The notes under the pieces are model-generated. The model was not told the origin of the DNA. It made no database searches and saw only the letters and a list, made by a program, of their open reading frames with translations. 64,000 bases of DNA from assembly GCF_014250685.1 (NCBI RefSeq), contig NZ_JACFAJ010000011.1, forward strand, positions 1 to 64,000. Direction: 5' to 3'. A program made the translations under genes and the position numbers. Shown here piece by piece: positions 24,081 through 32,393 of this stretch; position 1 is the first letter of the stretch, and every line of letters starts with the position of its first letter. This DNA is from Cetobacterium sp. 2A. GTDB taxonomy: Bacteria > Fusobacteriota > Fusobacteriia > Fusobacteriales > Fusobacteriaceae.

Positions 24081-26849
24081 ATGTATTTGAAAATATTACT
24101 TTTTATAGTTTTTTCTATAACTATTTTTTCGGATGAAATGTATAAACCAAAAAGTCTTGAAGAACAATTATATTTAGAAAAAATTAGAAAAAAAGAATTC
24201 ATTTTATCTTTGCAAAAATCAGAAGTAACCGAATCTATTATCAATGGAACCAATTTAAATAAAATTATTTTGGAACTTTTTGAAGATTATTTAAATTTAA
24301 ATGTAAAAGTTGAAAAATCTGATTGGAATAAAGCTTATCTAGATTTTAAAAATGGAAAATCGGATGCTATAGGACTTATAACAAGAAGACCCGAGAGAAA
24401 ATCATTCACTGAGTTCTCTAAAAAAAATTTTGGAGAAGATTTATATCTTGTTTCTAGAAAAGAAAAAATCGTCTCTAAAGATGATTTAAAAGGCAAACCA
24501 ATATTTATCTATAAAAACGATAGTTCCTTACCTCAACTACATAATTTTTTTAAAAGAGAAAATATTTCGAATGAAATTATAGAAGTAGATGATATTATGG
24601 ATCATTTAGACGGTATTGTTTTATCATCTGGACTTTATGCAAATGGACAACCATTTAAAATTAAGATTGGATATATTCCTGACACCTCAATAGGAGTTTC
24701 TAAAGAATATGCTCCTTTGATACCCATACTAAATAATGCTCTTTCTGAGAAATATGAAGAGAAAATTGATAATTACTTAATAAATAAAAAGCTATCAATC
24801 CAAAGGTCTAACTTTAAAAATAAGTTAACTGAAATAGAAAAAGATTATTTAAAAAAAGTTGAAAAAATAACTGTAGGACTTGAGAGTGATTCAACTTTAA
24901 GCAGATATTCTAAAAAGAATAAAAATTTTACTGGAATTATTCCAAATATTCTAAAAAAAAGTAGTCAGGTAATGGATATTGAATATAAAAATTTTGGAAC
25001 AACTCAATATGAGTGGAATGAACTTTATAAAAAATTCTTGGATAAAAAAATTCAAGTATTACCCACTTCACTTTTTAATTCCAATTTTAATCAATATTTA
25101 TTCTCGAACGTTATCTATAGTTTAAAAGTATTTCTGGTTACTAATAAAAAAACAAACAATCAATTAATTGGTGTTCTTAAAAATAGTGTTTATGAGGATA
25201 TTGCAAAAATGTTTTTTTTTCCAGAGCAAATCATAACATTTTCATCTAATAAAAATCTTTTACTGGCTTTACAAAAATTAGAAATAGATGGTCTTGTCAC
25301 ATCTGAAATAAATGAATTTGATGAAAACCACTTTGAAACTGAAGAATTAAGTACTATTCCAATAGTTTTAGCTTTTCAAAAAGAAGATGATATTCTGAGA
25401 GGAATCTTTAATAAAGCTTTAGAATCACTCGGTAACTCCGAATTAGAAAATATTATTACTCGAAGTCATAGAGAAGAGAACAAAGAGATTTTTATTGAAA
25501 AACAAAAGATAAAAATATTGTTCAAAATTTTTATAGCCGGATTAATCCTAGCTCTCATAACTATCTTTACATTGATTTACAAGTTTTTATCAGAAAAAAA
25601 TATTTCTAGAACCTTAAGAAGAGATTTTTTAACCAATCTTCCAAATAGAGTTCTCTTTAATGAATTTTGTCAGTTTAATCAAAAAAATAAAGGTACTGCA
25701 ATATTTATTGATTTAAATAATTTTAAACAGGTAAACGACAAGTTTAGTCATAAATTTGGAGATCAAGTTCTAATTGAAGTTGCTAAAATATTAAAAGAAA
25801 TATTTGGAGATGAATTTACATTTAGAATTTCTGGTGACGAATTTTATAGCTTTTTGTTAGATAAAGATTACAAAATAAAATTAGCAAAACTTAAACTTAA
25901 AACAATGAGATCAAAAATTTTAATAAACTATAACATTTCCTTTAGCCTAGGTTACTATTTAAAATCAGAAAATGAAAGTCTAGAAGACGCTTTTAAATAT
26001 GCTGGAATGGCAATGAGAGAGGCCAAGTTAAAAAAAGAATATTTTGTTGTAGAAGCATCACCTGAATTAATAGCTTTAAAGACTAGGGAGTTAAAAATTA
26101 AAGAAATTTTAAATGATTCTATTAAAAATGAACTTTATTTAGTATTTCAACCTAAAGTAAATGCTTTAAATCCAGAAATAATTGTTGGAGCAGAAGCTCT
26201 TTGTAGATGGGAAAATAAAGAGTTAGGATTTATTTCACCTACTGAATTTATTTCACTAGCTGAGGATTTAAAAATAATTCATTCTATTGATTTTAAAATA
26301 GCTGAAGAAACAATAAAAACTCTGAAAGAATGGATTGAAAATAATAAAATTTCAAAAGATTTTAGACTTTCTTTTAATCTTTCTATGCAAACATTTGATA
26401 GAGATGATATAGTTTCAACCATAGAATTTTTTCTAAATAAGTACGGGGTGAGTGGAAAAAATTTAGAAATAGAAATAACAGAAAGTACACTCTCGACAAA
26501 TATTTCTAAAACTTTAGAAAAACTAAAATATTTAAAGGAACTGGATATATCTATAGCTTTAGATGATTTTACAGCTGGATACTCTACTACTGCTTTATTA
26601 CCAGTTTTACCAATAGATATTGTAAAATTTGATAAATCATTAATAGATTTATTTGAAAACAATAGAAAAAAAGGAACCATAATATATAAAACTTTAATAA
26701 AAATGACAAAAGATTTAAATCTTACAACAGTTGCTGAAGGGATAGAACTAAAAGAACAATATCTTTTTTTAAAAAAAGAAAAAATAGATATTATTCAAGG
26801 TTATTACTTTGGAAAACCTGTTAAGAAAGATTTTTTTAATAAATACTAA
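24081..26849 (+). CDS. Membrane sensor with two periplasmic solute-binding domains, GGDEF and EAL domains
   Basis: A 922-residue cyclic-di-GMP signalling protein. A signal peptide (about residues 1-18) is followed by two tandem family 3-like solute-binding domains (about 35-250 and 265-465), a membrane helix near 485-505, a GGDEF domain with active-site variant RISGDEF near 588, and a complete EAL domain. The EAL residues are present: VGAEALCRW near 700, SFNLS near 770, EIEITES near 797, ALDDF near 830, VAEGIE near 885 and IQGYYFGKP near the end. It may both make and degrade c-di-GMP in response to a periplasmic ligand. It is monocistronic between its own promoter and a terminator. Confidence 0.9.
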   Translation: MYLKILLFIVFSITIFSDEMYKPKSLEEQLYLEKIRKKEFILSLQKSEVTESIINGTNLNKIILELFEDYLNLNVKVEKSDWNKAYLDFKNGKSDAIGLITRRPERKSFTEFSKKNFGEDLYLVSRKEKIVSKDDLKGKPIFIYKNDSSLPQLHNFFKRENISNEIIEVDDIMDHLDGIVLSSGLYANGQPFKIKIGYIPDTSIGVSKEYAPLIPILNNALSEKYEEKIDNYLINKKLSIQRSNFKNKLTEIEKDYLKKVEKITVGLESDSTLSRYSKKNKNFTGIIPNILKKSSQVMDIEYKNFGTTQYEWNELYKKFLDKKIQVLPTSLFNSNFNQYLFSNVIYSLKVFLVTNKKTNNQLIGVLKNSVYEDIAKMFFFPEQIITFSSNKNLLLALQKLEIDGLVTSEINEFDENHFETEELSTIPIVLAFQKEDDILRGIFNKALESLGNSELENIITRSHREENKEIFIEKQKIKILFKIFIAGLILALITIFTLIYKFLSEKNISRTLRRDFLTNLPNRVLFNEFCQFNQKNKGTAIFIDLNNFKQVNDKFSHKFGDQVLIEVAKILKEIFGDEFTFRISGDEFYSFLLDKDYKIKLAKLKLKTMRSKILINYNISFSLGYYLKSENESLEDAFKYAGMAMREAKLKKEYFVVEASPELIALKTRELKIKEILNDSIKNELYLVFQPKVNALNPEIIVGAEALCRWENKELGFISPTEFISLAEDLKIIHSIDFKIAEETIKTLKEWIENNKISKDFRLSFNLSMQTFDRDDIVSTIEFFLNKYGVSGKNLEIEITESTLSTNISKTLEKLKYLKELDISIALDDFTAGYSTTALLPVLPIDIVKFDKSLIDLFENNRKKGTIIYKTLIKMTKDLNLTTVAEGIELKEQYLFLKKEKIDIIQGYYFGKPVKKDFFNKY

Positions 26850-26853
26850 AAAG

Positions 26854-26874
26854 GGTCCTCATTTACTGAGGACC
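26854..26874 (+). terminator. Terminator after the GGDEF-EAL gene
   Basis: GGTCCTCA (26854-26861) pairs with TGAGGACC (26867-26874); T-rich sequence follows on the plus side and the structure can also stop the converging GNAT transcript. Confidence 0.75.
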
Positions 26875-26892
26875 TTAATATTTTTCTAAGAG

Positions 26893-27327
26893 CTAATTTA
26901 CCATATGAAACTCAAAAACTTTCGTTTCCTCATTAGGCCCTTCTCCTATTATTTTGAATCCTAATTTTTTATAAAATTCTACTGAACGTATATTATCTTT
27001 ATATACTGCCAAAGTTAACTTACCATAAATATTTTTAACAAATTTAAGTAACTTTGTTCCTGCACCTTTACCTTGATAATGATTATCAATAAAAAGAGCT
27101 CCTATAAACTCTTTGTTTATTATTGATATAAATCCTTTAATTTCATCATTATTCTCATATATATAAGTCTCTGCCATTGGAATGTATACATCTCTAACTA
27201 TTGTATAAGAATTTTCCCAATAACTCTTGTCTATAAATTCATGAGCTTTTATAGTTGATTCTAACCATATACTCATAATTTTATTTATATCTTTATTCTC
27301 TAATTTTCTTATAACTGTATTACTCAT
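26893..27327 (-). CDS. GNAT family N-acetyltransferase
   Basis: A 144-residue acetyltransferase with the acetyl-CoA loop FIDNHYQGKGAGTKLL near residues 80-95 (Q/RxxGxG/A) and the C-terminal NIRSVEFYKKLGFKI. The form resembles YjaB/PhnO relatives; the acceptor substrate is unknown. The likely ATG at 27327 overlaps the end of the upstream C_GCAxxG gene by 8 bases, so the two are translationally coupled. Confidence 0.88.
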   Translation of the reverse strand: MSNTVIRKLENKDINKIMSIWLESTIKAHEFIDKSYWENSYTIVRDVYIPMAETYIYENNDEIKGFISIINKEFIGALFIDNHYQGKGAGTKLLKFVKNIYGKLTLAVYKDNIRSVEFYKKLGFKIIGEGPNEETKVFEFHMVN

Positions 27328-27784
27328 CAATATTTTCTAGCCCTAATTCTCTAGCTATTATTAATGCAGCTTTTTCTGCTACTTCTCCAGTAAAAGCAAC
27401 ACATTGATCTTTATGTTCCTTTGCTCCCATATCCATTCCATGAGTTAAAACTTTACAACATAAAACTTTATGGTTAGCTCTAAAACTTTCTTGTAATTCA
27501 AATGCTAAATCTAAAGCTTTATTTACCTTAGCATCTCCACCTTTAGTTCTTCCAAATAAATAGCTCAAAGCCATAACTCCACCTGTAACAGCCCCGCAAA
27601 GACACTTTGATTTACCTACACCAACTGGGAATCCTGAAGCAACTGCAATCATCTCTTCCGGCATCTCTGGTATCATATTATTTCTAATTGAATTTATTAT
27701 TGACTCAGAACAAAAGAAGTCCCCTACTCTGTAAGACTCTTCAGCATCATGCTTTATTTTTTTAATACTAATTTTTTTATTCAT
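27320..27784 (-). CDS. C_GCAxxG_C_C family redox/metal protein
   Basis: A 154-residue small protein with the family's cysteine pattern: C25, the central CLCGAVTGGVMAL (C61, C63), the CC pair at 109-110 and C128. Members are thought to be redox-active or to bind a metal or cluster; the biochemical role is not established. It is the first gene of a two-gene operon with the GNAT gene, starting after GGAGAAAC. Confidence 0.87.
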   Translation of the reverse strand: MNKKISIKKIKHDAEESYRVGDFFCSESIINSIRNNMIPEMPEEMIAVASGFPVGVGKSKCLCGAVTGGVMALSYLFGRTKGGDAKVNKALDLAFELQESFRANHKVLCCKVLTHGMDMGAKEHKDQCVAFTGEVAEKAALIIARELGLENIDE

Positions 27785-27853
27785 TTAAGTTTCTCCTGCA
27801 TTATGTTATTTTTTTATCTAAGTTATTATAACATTTTTATTAAATAAAAAATA

Positions 27854-28915
27854 CTATTGTTGAATTCCAGGATAAGCCCAAATTCCAGAAGTTCTTATTA
27901 AATCTCTATAAATTACTAATTTTTCATCTTCAGAAATTTTTTGAGCTTCGTTAATAGTTTCATAATCTAAGTAAACTAAATTTGAATAATTAATATTTAA
28001 TCCTTTAAGTTCTGCTGCTTCTTCAAATACTGCAAGACCTCTTCTTATATGACTTGCACTTGTAACAAGAGTTACATTTTCAGGATTTAATTTAGTTAAA
28101 ATTTCAGTTGAATAAATTGCATTTCCAACAGTATCTTTAGCCTGATCGTCCATATAGATAAGATTTGAAGGAACTCCATTCGAAACCAGCCAATTTTTCA
28201 TAACATATGCTTCTGTTATTCCACCTTTTTGAACTCCACCTGAGACAATTATAGGAGATTTTGGATTTTTCTTATGAAGAGCTAATCCCTGTTTTAATCT
28301 CTCTATTAAAGGTTTTTCCATTTTACCATTTTTTCCAAGAGCATACCCTAAAATAACAATGGCATGTTTCTCTTCAACTTGGAATGGATAGATATTTATT
28401 TTTTCTTTCATGATATTATCGGTTCTGCTAAATTTATTTAAATATTTTTGTGTTTCTTTTTTATTATTCTTTTTAAGAATCTCTATAGTTTCAGAGTAAG
28501 TTTTCATATCTCCTATTTGTTTTGAATATGCTGCCAAGAGAATTCCTGCTTCAAAACTATCAGGATAAATATCTAAAATATTTTTATATGTTGTTAAAGC
28601 CTCATTTGTTTTCTTTTGTATTATTTGAGTTGAAGCTATTGAAAATCTTAAATCTATTCTTTCCGGACTAATTGCACTGGCTTCTTTAAATGAATTTTCA
28701 ACAACATCATACTTTCCTTTTAATGTTATTCCTTTGAAAAATTCTTTTTCAACTTTTGCTAAATCTCCACCATGCCAGTAATAATGAATTCCTGTTTGTG
28801 AAAGTTGGGCTATTTTATTTTGATCCTGTACCGATGGATATTGTTTAGTAGATGAACAACCAGTTAATAAAATAAATCCTAAAATTCCAGATATTATTTT
28901 AATTTTATTACTCAT
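27854..28915 (-). CDS. Lipoprotein with TPR region and YdcF/SanA-like (DUF218) domain
   Basis: A 353-residue protein with a lipoprotein signal (lipobox LLTGC, Cys near residue 20), a helical TPR-like section around 80-150 (EALTTYKNILDIYPDSFEAG) and a DUF218 domain from about 180 with HAIVILGYALGKNGKM, IIVSGGVQKGGITEAYVM and TSASHIRRG. DUF218 proteins of the SanA/YdcF group are linked to cell-envelope integrity or nucleotide binding; the reaction is unknown. It starts after GGAGGGGATT and is transcribed divergently from the CsoR gene. Confidence 0.85.
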   Translation of the reverse strand: MSNKIKIISGILGFILLTGCSSTKQYPSVQDQNKIAQLSQTGIHYYWHGGDLAKVEKEFFKGITLKGKYDVVENSFKEASAISPERIDLRFSIASTQIIQKKTNEALTTYKNILDIYPDSFEAGILLAAYSKQIGDMKTYSETIEILKKNNKKETQKYLNKFSRTDNIMKEKINIYPFQVEEKHAIVILGYALGKNGKMEKPLIERLKQGLALHKKNPKSPIIVSGGVQKGGITEAYVMKNWLVSNGVPSNLIYMDDQAKDTVGNAIYSTEILTKLNPENVTLVTSASHIRRGLAVFEEAAELKGLNINYSNLVYLDYETINEAQKISEDEKLVIYRDLIRTSGIWAYPGIQQ

Positions 28916-28987
28916 AATATAATCCCCTCCGTATTTTAGTAAGATTCCTAATTAATAATACATCTTATTTAACTTGAAATCAATTAG

Positions 28988-29016
28988 TTGACAAAATAAA
29001 AAACTAGTCTTAGTAT
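28988..29016 (+). promoter_or_regulatory. Promoter of the CsoR/FrmR-type repressor gene
   Basis: TTGACA (28988-28993), 17 bases, then TAGTAT (29011-29016), which runs into TATAAA. No clear GC-rich CsoR operator is visible. Confidence 0.55.
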
Positions 29017-29056
29017 AAAATATACATTAAATAAATTTAAAAGGAGAAATTCATTT

Positions 29057-29320
29057 ATGAAAACCGATAGAGATAAAGCTATCTTATTATTGAAAACAGG
29101 AAAAGGACAAATTGATGCAGTTTTAAAAATGATAGAACAAGAAAGATATTGTATGGATATTGTAAATCAAATTCTTGCAGCTGAATCTCTTATAAAAAAA
29201 TCAGGTATGCTTATTTTAAAACAACATATGGATACATGTATTAAGAAAGCTTTTGAAAATGATAATTCAGATGAAAAAATTCAAGAAATTATAGATATTC
29301 TTGGAAAAGTAATGAAATAA
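29057..29320 (+). CDS. CsoR/FrmR family metal- or aldehyde-sensing repressor
   Basis: An 87-residue all-helical DUF156 protein. C32 in RYCMDI, H57 and C61 in HMDTC form the Cys-His-Cys triad that binds Cu(I) in CsoR; this distinguishes it from FrmR, which lacks the second cysteine arrangement. Such repressors usually control an adjacent copper exporter, but no copper ATPase or chaperone lies beside it here. It directly precedes the replication origin region. AAAGGAGAAA provides the ribosome site. Confidence 0.9.
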   Translation: MKTDRDKAILLLKTGKGQIDAVLKMIEQERYCMDIVNQILAAESLIKKSGMLILKQHMDTCIKKAFENDNSDEKIQEIIDILGKVMK

Positions 29321-29662
29321 AATTTATTTTAACTTATAGCTCTTACGAACTCTTATTTAGCTCACAATCAATTTTGGTAAATAGATGTGTAAATTGTTGT
29401 ATTATTTGTTTCTGTGGCTTATTATCGCTATAAGAGCGAATTAAAGATAGGTTGTAATAGATATTAATTGTTTTTCAATTTTATTTTATATTTAATCAAT
29501 TTTAAATAAAGATTTTTATTGAAGAAATTTATTCGAAAACTGTATGTTTGTTTTTTTGTTTAATTGTTTAATTGTTAGAGCAAAAAAATATGATGATTTC
29601 ACTGTGTCTTTAAGTCAACAAAATCAAGGGATATTCTTTATTATTGTTCGGTACAAACTAGT

Positions 29663-29807
29663 CCCATAGAATAATAGTTGTTTTCCTCATATTATAATAG
29701 TATATCTTCACATAGAATAATAGTATCGTTCACATAGACTAATAGAACCTACTCTCATAGAATAATAGTATTTCAAAATTATGATATTTTCCTCATATAA
29801 TAATAGT
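29663..29807 (+). repeat. Six iterons, consensus CNCATAGAATAATAGT
   Basis: Imperfect 16-base direct repeats start at 29663, 29686, 29709, 29731, 29754 and 29792. The first five are spaced 22-23 bases, about two helical turns, so bound Rep molecules would lie on one DNA face. The last copy abuts the rep promoter, which suggests that Rep binding also represses its own gene. Confidence 0.88.
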
Positions 29808-29826
29808 AATTTTCAAAAAAATAAGG

Positions 29827-29850
29827 TATAATCATAAAACTTACTATTAT
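29827..29850 (+). promoter_or_regulatory. rep promoter -10 and inverted half-iteron
   Basis: A perfect TATAAT (29827-29832) is followed by ACTATTAT (29843-29850), the reverse complement of the conserved ATAATAGT half of the iteron. An inverted iteron copy at the rep promoter is the usual operator for Rep dimers. Confidence 0.6.
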
Positions 29851-29881
29851 ACAAAGGGAATATAATTAAAAACCGGTTGGG

Positions 29882-31618
29882 GTGAAAAATTTGGAAAAGA
29901 AAATTTATGAAGGTGGTGGAATGGTTGAGATAGATACTGGACCAAGTGAAATTGTAGAAGAGTTTCTGGAATTTCCCGAAGATCATATTCTTAATCAAAT
30001 GAACGGAAATCTTGTAAGAATGGATATGAATATTGTAGAATATCCACTTTTTTCTAAAAATAAGAGAAGAAAAATAAATCAAACTGTAATATATTACTTT
30101 AATGAGAGAAAAGATAAATACATTGAGATAAAACCAATCTCTGGAACAACAATTCCTGGTGAATTTGAAGAGAAAATTTTTATATCATTAGTTAAAATAA
30201 TGCGTAAAAATGGATATGGGAAAAACTTTGTTGTTACAAATTCTGAAATTTTGGAAAATATGTGTGTTGTCAACCAAGGAACCAAAAATGCCTTGTACCA
30301 TCAAGTTAAAGGAGCTATGTTAAAACTTACAGAAACTTCATATACATTTAAAAATTCTTTATATTCAAACGAAATGGGCGGATTAATTGAAAACGCTGTT
30401 ATAACGAGTATTATGAATATTCAAATTATTTCTAAAAAGAGTGCTAGAAAAGGCGATAAAGAATATTTTAAAGATGGACGTATCAATGAAATTTATAAAG
30501 TTTCGTTGTCAGATCATTTTTATAACAATATAATTAGAAAAGGATATTTGGTTTATGATGCAGATTTATTGTTAGGTATAAATACTTCCACAGCAAGGGG
30601 TATTTATCTTTTAATAACTAAGTGGAGATTTGAAAATCTATATTTGAGTTTAAATATACTGACCCTTTTAAAAAGAATTCCTTTAAAACATGATTCTAAA
30701 AATATTGGAAGAAGTATAAAAGTTATAGAAAATGCTTGTAATGAATTGAAAGAAAAAAAATTGATAGAAAATTTCAACTTTTTAAAACATAAAAGACTTT
30801 CAGAAACAGAGATTGAGTTTTTCTTTAATGACGATCATAATCAATTGAAGCAGGATAATTTTTTTGTGGATAAAAATGCTTTTAATCAAATTCTTATAAG
30901 TTCTACAGAAGAAAAAAATATTCATGAAAATGATAGAGTAGAAGTAACTAAAGAGATGATAGAAGAGGTTTTCAGGAATTTACCGGCTAAAGCATTGGAA
31001 CTTAAAACAATGGAAAAAACCATAGTGAATTCAATAAAAAAATATGGTTTTGAAAAAGTTAAACAAGCTTCAATTTATACAAAAAAAAATAAGGCATTGA
31101 AGATAAGAAATTATTTTTTACAAACCTTAGAAAACAATTGGTCAACTGAAATTGAAATTATGAAGGAAAATTCTCCTGAAATAGAAAGCACTTTAAAAGT
31201 AGAAAAAGCTTGCGATTCTGATATGAATTTAATTCAAGAAAAATACAATTCTTTGAGTGAAAAACAAAGACAAGAGATAGATGCAATAATTTATAAAAAA
31301 TATATAGAAAAATGTGGAATGGAAACGGATATTCAAAAAAGAGCTTTTAATTTTGCTAAGAACTCTTTAATTTTAGAATATTTAAAAAATGCTCCAGAAA
31401 TTTCAGATGAAAATTATTTGAATTCAGAAGAATTAAAAAAAGAAATAAATACTCAATTATATTACTATGGAGAATTTTTTGATTTAGATGAAGATATGAT
31501 ATTTTCTGCAAAATTTGAAGTGGGAAGAGTTATATTTGAAAAATTTGGAAAAAATAAAGTGACTTTGGATAACCTTTTAAAAGTAGTAAAAGAAGTCATT
31601 AAAAAAATAAAAAAATAA
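29882..31618 (+). CDS. Replication initiator protein (Rep), plasmid type
   Basis: A 578-residue protein located directly after iterons and before parA, as in iteron plasmids. The N-terminal half (about residues 55-300) contains winged-helix-like sections (EEKIFISLVKIMRKNGYGKN; ARGIYLLITKWRFENLYLS) of the replication-initiator type; the C-terminal half is helical and charged. I assign it by these sections and context rather than by a sharp motif. The start is uncertain: GTG at 29882 is open, while the ATG at 29921 has AGGTGGTGG almost abutting it. Confidence 0.8.
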   Translation: MKNLEKKIYEGGGMVEIDTGPSEIVEEFLEFPEDHILNQMNGNLVRMDMNIVEYPLFSKNKRRKINQTVIYYFNERKDKYIEIKPISGTTIPGEFEEKIFISLVKIMRKNGYGKNFVVTNSEILENMCVVNQGTKNALYHQVKGAMLKLTETSYTFKNSLYSNEMGGLIENAVITSIMNIQIISKKSARKGDKEYFKDGRINEIYKVSLSDHFYNNIIRKGYLVYDADLLLGINTSTARGIYLLITKWRFENLYLSLNILTLLKRIPLKHDSKNIGRSIKVIENACNELKEKKLIENFNFLKHKRLSETEIEFFFNDDHNQLKQDNFFVDKNAFNQILISSTEEKNIHENDRVEVTKEMIEEVFRNLPAKALELKTMEKTIVNSIKKYGFEKVKQASIYTKKNKALKIRNYFLQTLENNWSTEIEIMKENSPEIESTLKVEKACDSDMNLIQEKYNSLSEKQRQEIDAIIYKKYIEKCGMETDIQKRAFNFAKNSLILEYLKNAPEISDENYLNSEELKKEINTQLYYYGEFFDLDEDMIFSAKFEVGRVIFEKFGKNKVTLDNLLKVVKEVIKKIKK

Positions 31619-31652
31619 GAGTATATATTATACAATGTTAGGGGGATAGATT

Positions 31653-32393
31653 ATGAAAATAATAGCATTAATCAATCAAAAGGGTGGAGTTGCTAAAACT
31701 ACATCTGCAATTAATTTAGCAGCGGCACTAAAAATATTAAATAAGAAAGTTTTATTAATAGATTTAGATCCTCAAGGAAATGCGACAGTTGGAAGTGGAG
31801 TAGAGGTTACAGCCGATATGAATACCACACATGAGTTTTTATTGGGACCATTTACAGCTTCAGAATGTAAGTTTGAAAAAGAGTACGATATCATTCCGAC
31901 CGATATTAGATTGGCAACGGCAGAGATGGAAATTTTTTCAAAATTTTCTAGAGAAAGTTTATTGAAAAATAAATTAAAAGAAATAACAGATTATGATTAT
32001 ATAATTATAGATTGTCCTCCTAGTCTTTCGTTATTAACTATAAATGCTTTGGTGGCAGCTGATTTAGCTTATATCCCAGTAGCAGCATCTGTATTTGCAT
32101 TAACAGGATTAGAGCAGTTAAAAGACACTATAATAAGTGTACAGCCACTCAATAATATTGAAATCGGTGGAGTCTTTTTAACAAGATTTGATTCAAGAGA
32201 AAAGTTTTCACACGAAGTTACAAACTATTTAAGTGAAATGTTTGGAGAAAAACTTATGAATACAAAGATTAGAACTTGTGCTAATATAAATAAAGCTCAG
32301 GTTCAAGGTCTTGATATTTTTAAATTTGATTCTTCTTCTAGATCTGCCGAAGATTATATGAGTCTTGCAAAAGAGTTGGTTATATATGGCTAA
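31653..32393 (+). CDS. parA: ParA/Soj family partition ATPase
   Basis: A 246-residue deviant Walker ATPase: NQKGGVAKTTSAINLA at residues 8-23, DLDPQGN near 39, and IIDCPPSLS near 114. It lacks the N-terminal HTH of type Ia ParA proteins, so it is a type Ib/Soj-like form that binds DNA non-specifically and moves replicons with a ParB-like partner. It follows rep by 34 bases and its end overlaps the partner gene by 8 bases. Confidence 0.95.
   Translation: MKIIALINQKGGVAKTTSAINLAAALKILNKKVLLIDLDPQGNATVGSGVEVTADMNTTHEFLLGPFTASECKFEKEYDIIPTDIRLATAEMEIFSKFSRESLLKNKLKEITDYDYIIIDCPPSLSLLTINALVAADLAYIPVAASVFALTGLEQLKDTIISVQPLNNIEIGGVFLTRFDSREKFSHEVTNYLSEMFGEKLMNTKIRTCANINKAQVQGLDIFKFDSSSRSAEDYMSLAKELVIYG

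Larger units (their letters stand above)
29321..29881 (+). other. Putative iteron-type replication origin region
   Basis: A 560-base gene-free region between the CsoR gene and the rep gene. It contains a long A+T tract at about 29460-29560 that could unwind easily, a near-consensus DnaA box in reverse orientation (TGTGTAAAT, 29386-29394, one mismatch to TTWTNCACA), six phased iterons (29663-29807) and the rep promoter. Its place directly before rep, parA and the ParB-like gene fits an origin of a plasmid or secondary replicon. Confidence 0.75.

Noticed and set aside
26279-26680. Minus-strand 133-codon ORF inside the EAL domain
   Set aside because: Shadow of a clearly coding plus-strand domain.
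29330-29460. Possible hairpin formed by GCTCTTA and TAAGAGC about 90 bases apart
   Set aside because: Arms are short and distant with no T tract; probably chance.
29663-29807. CRISPR array
   Set aside because: The repeats are 16 bases with 6-7-base gaps, lie before a rep gene and have no cas genes; they are iterons.
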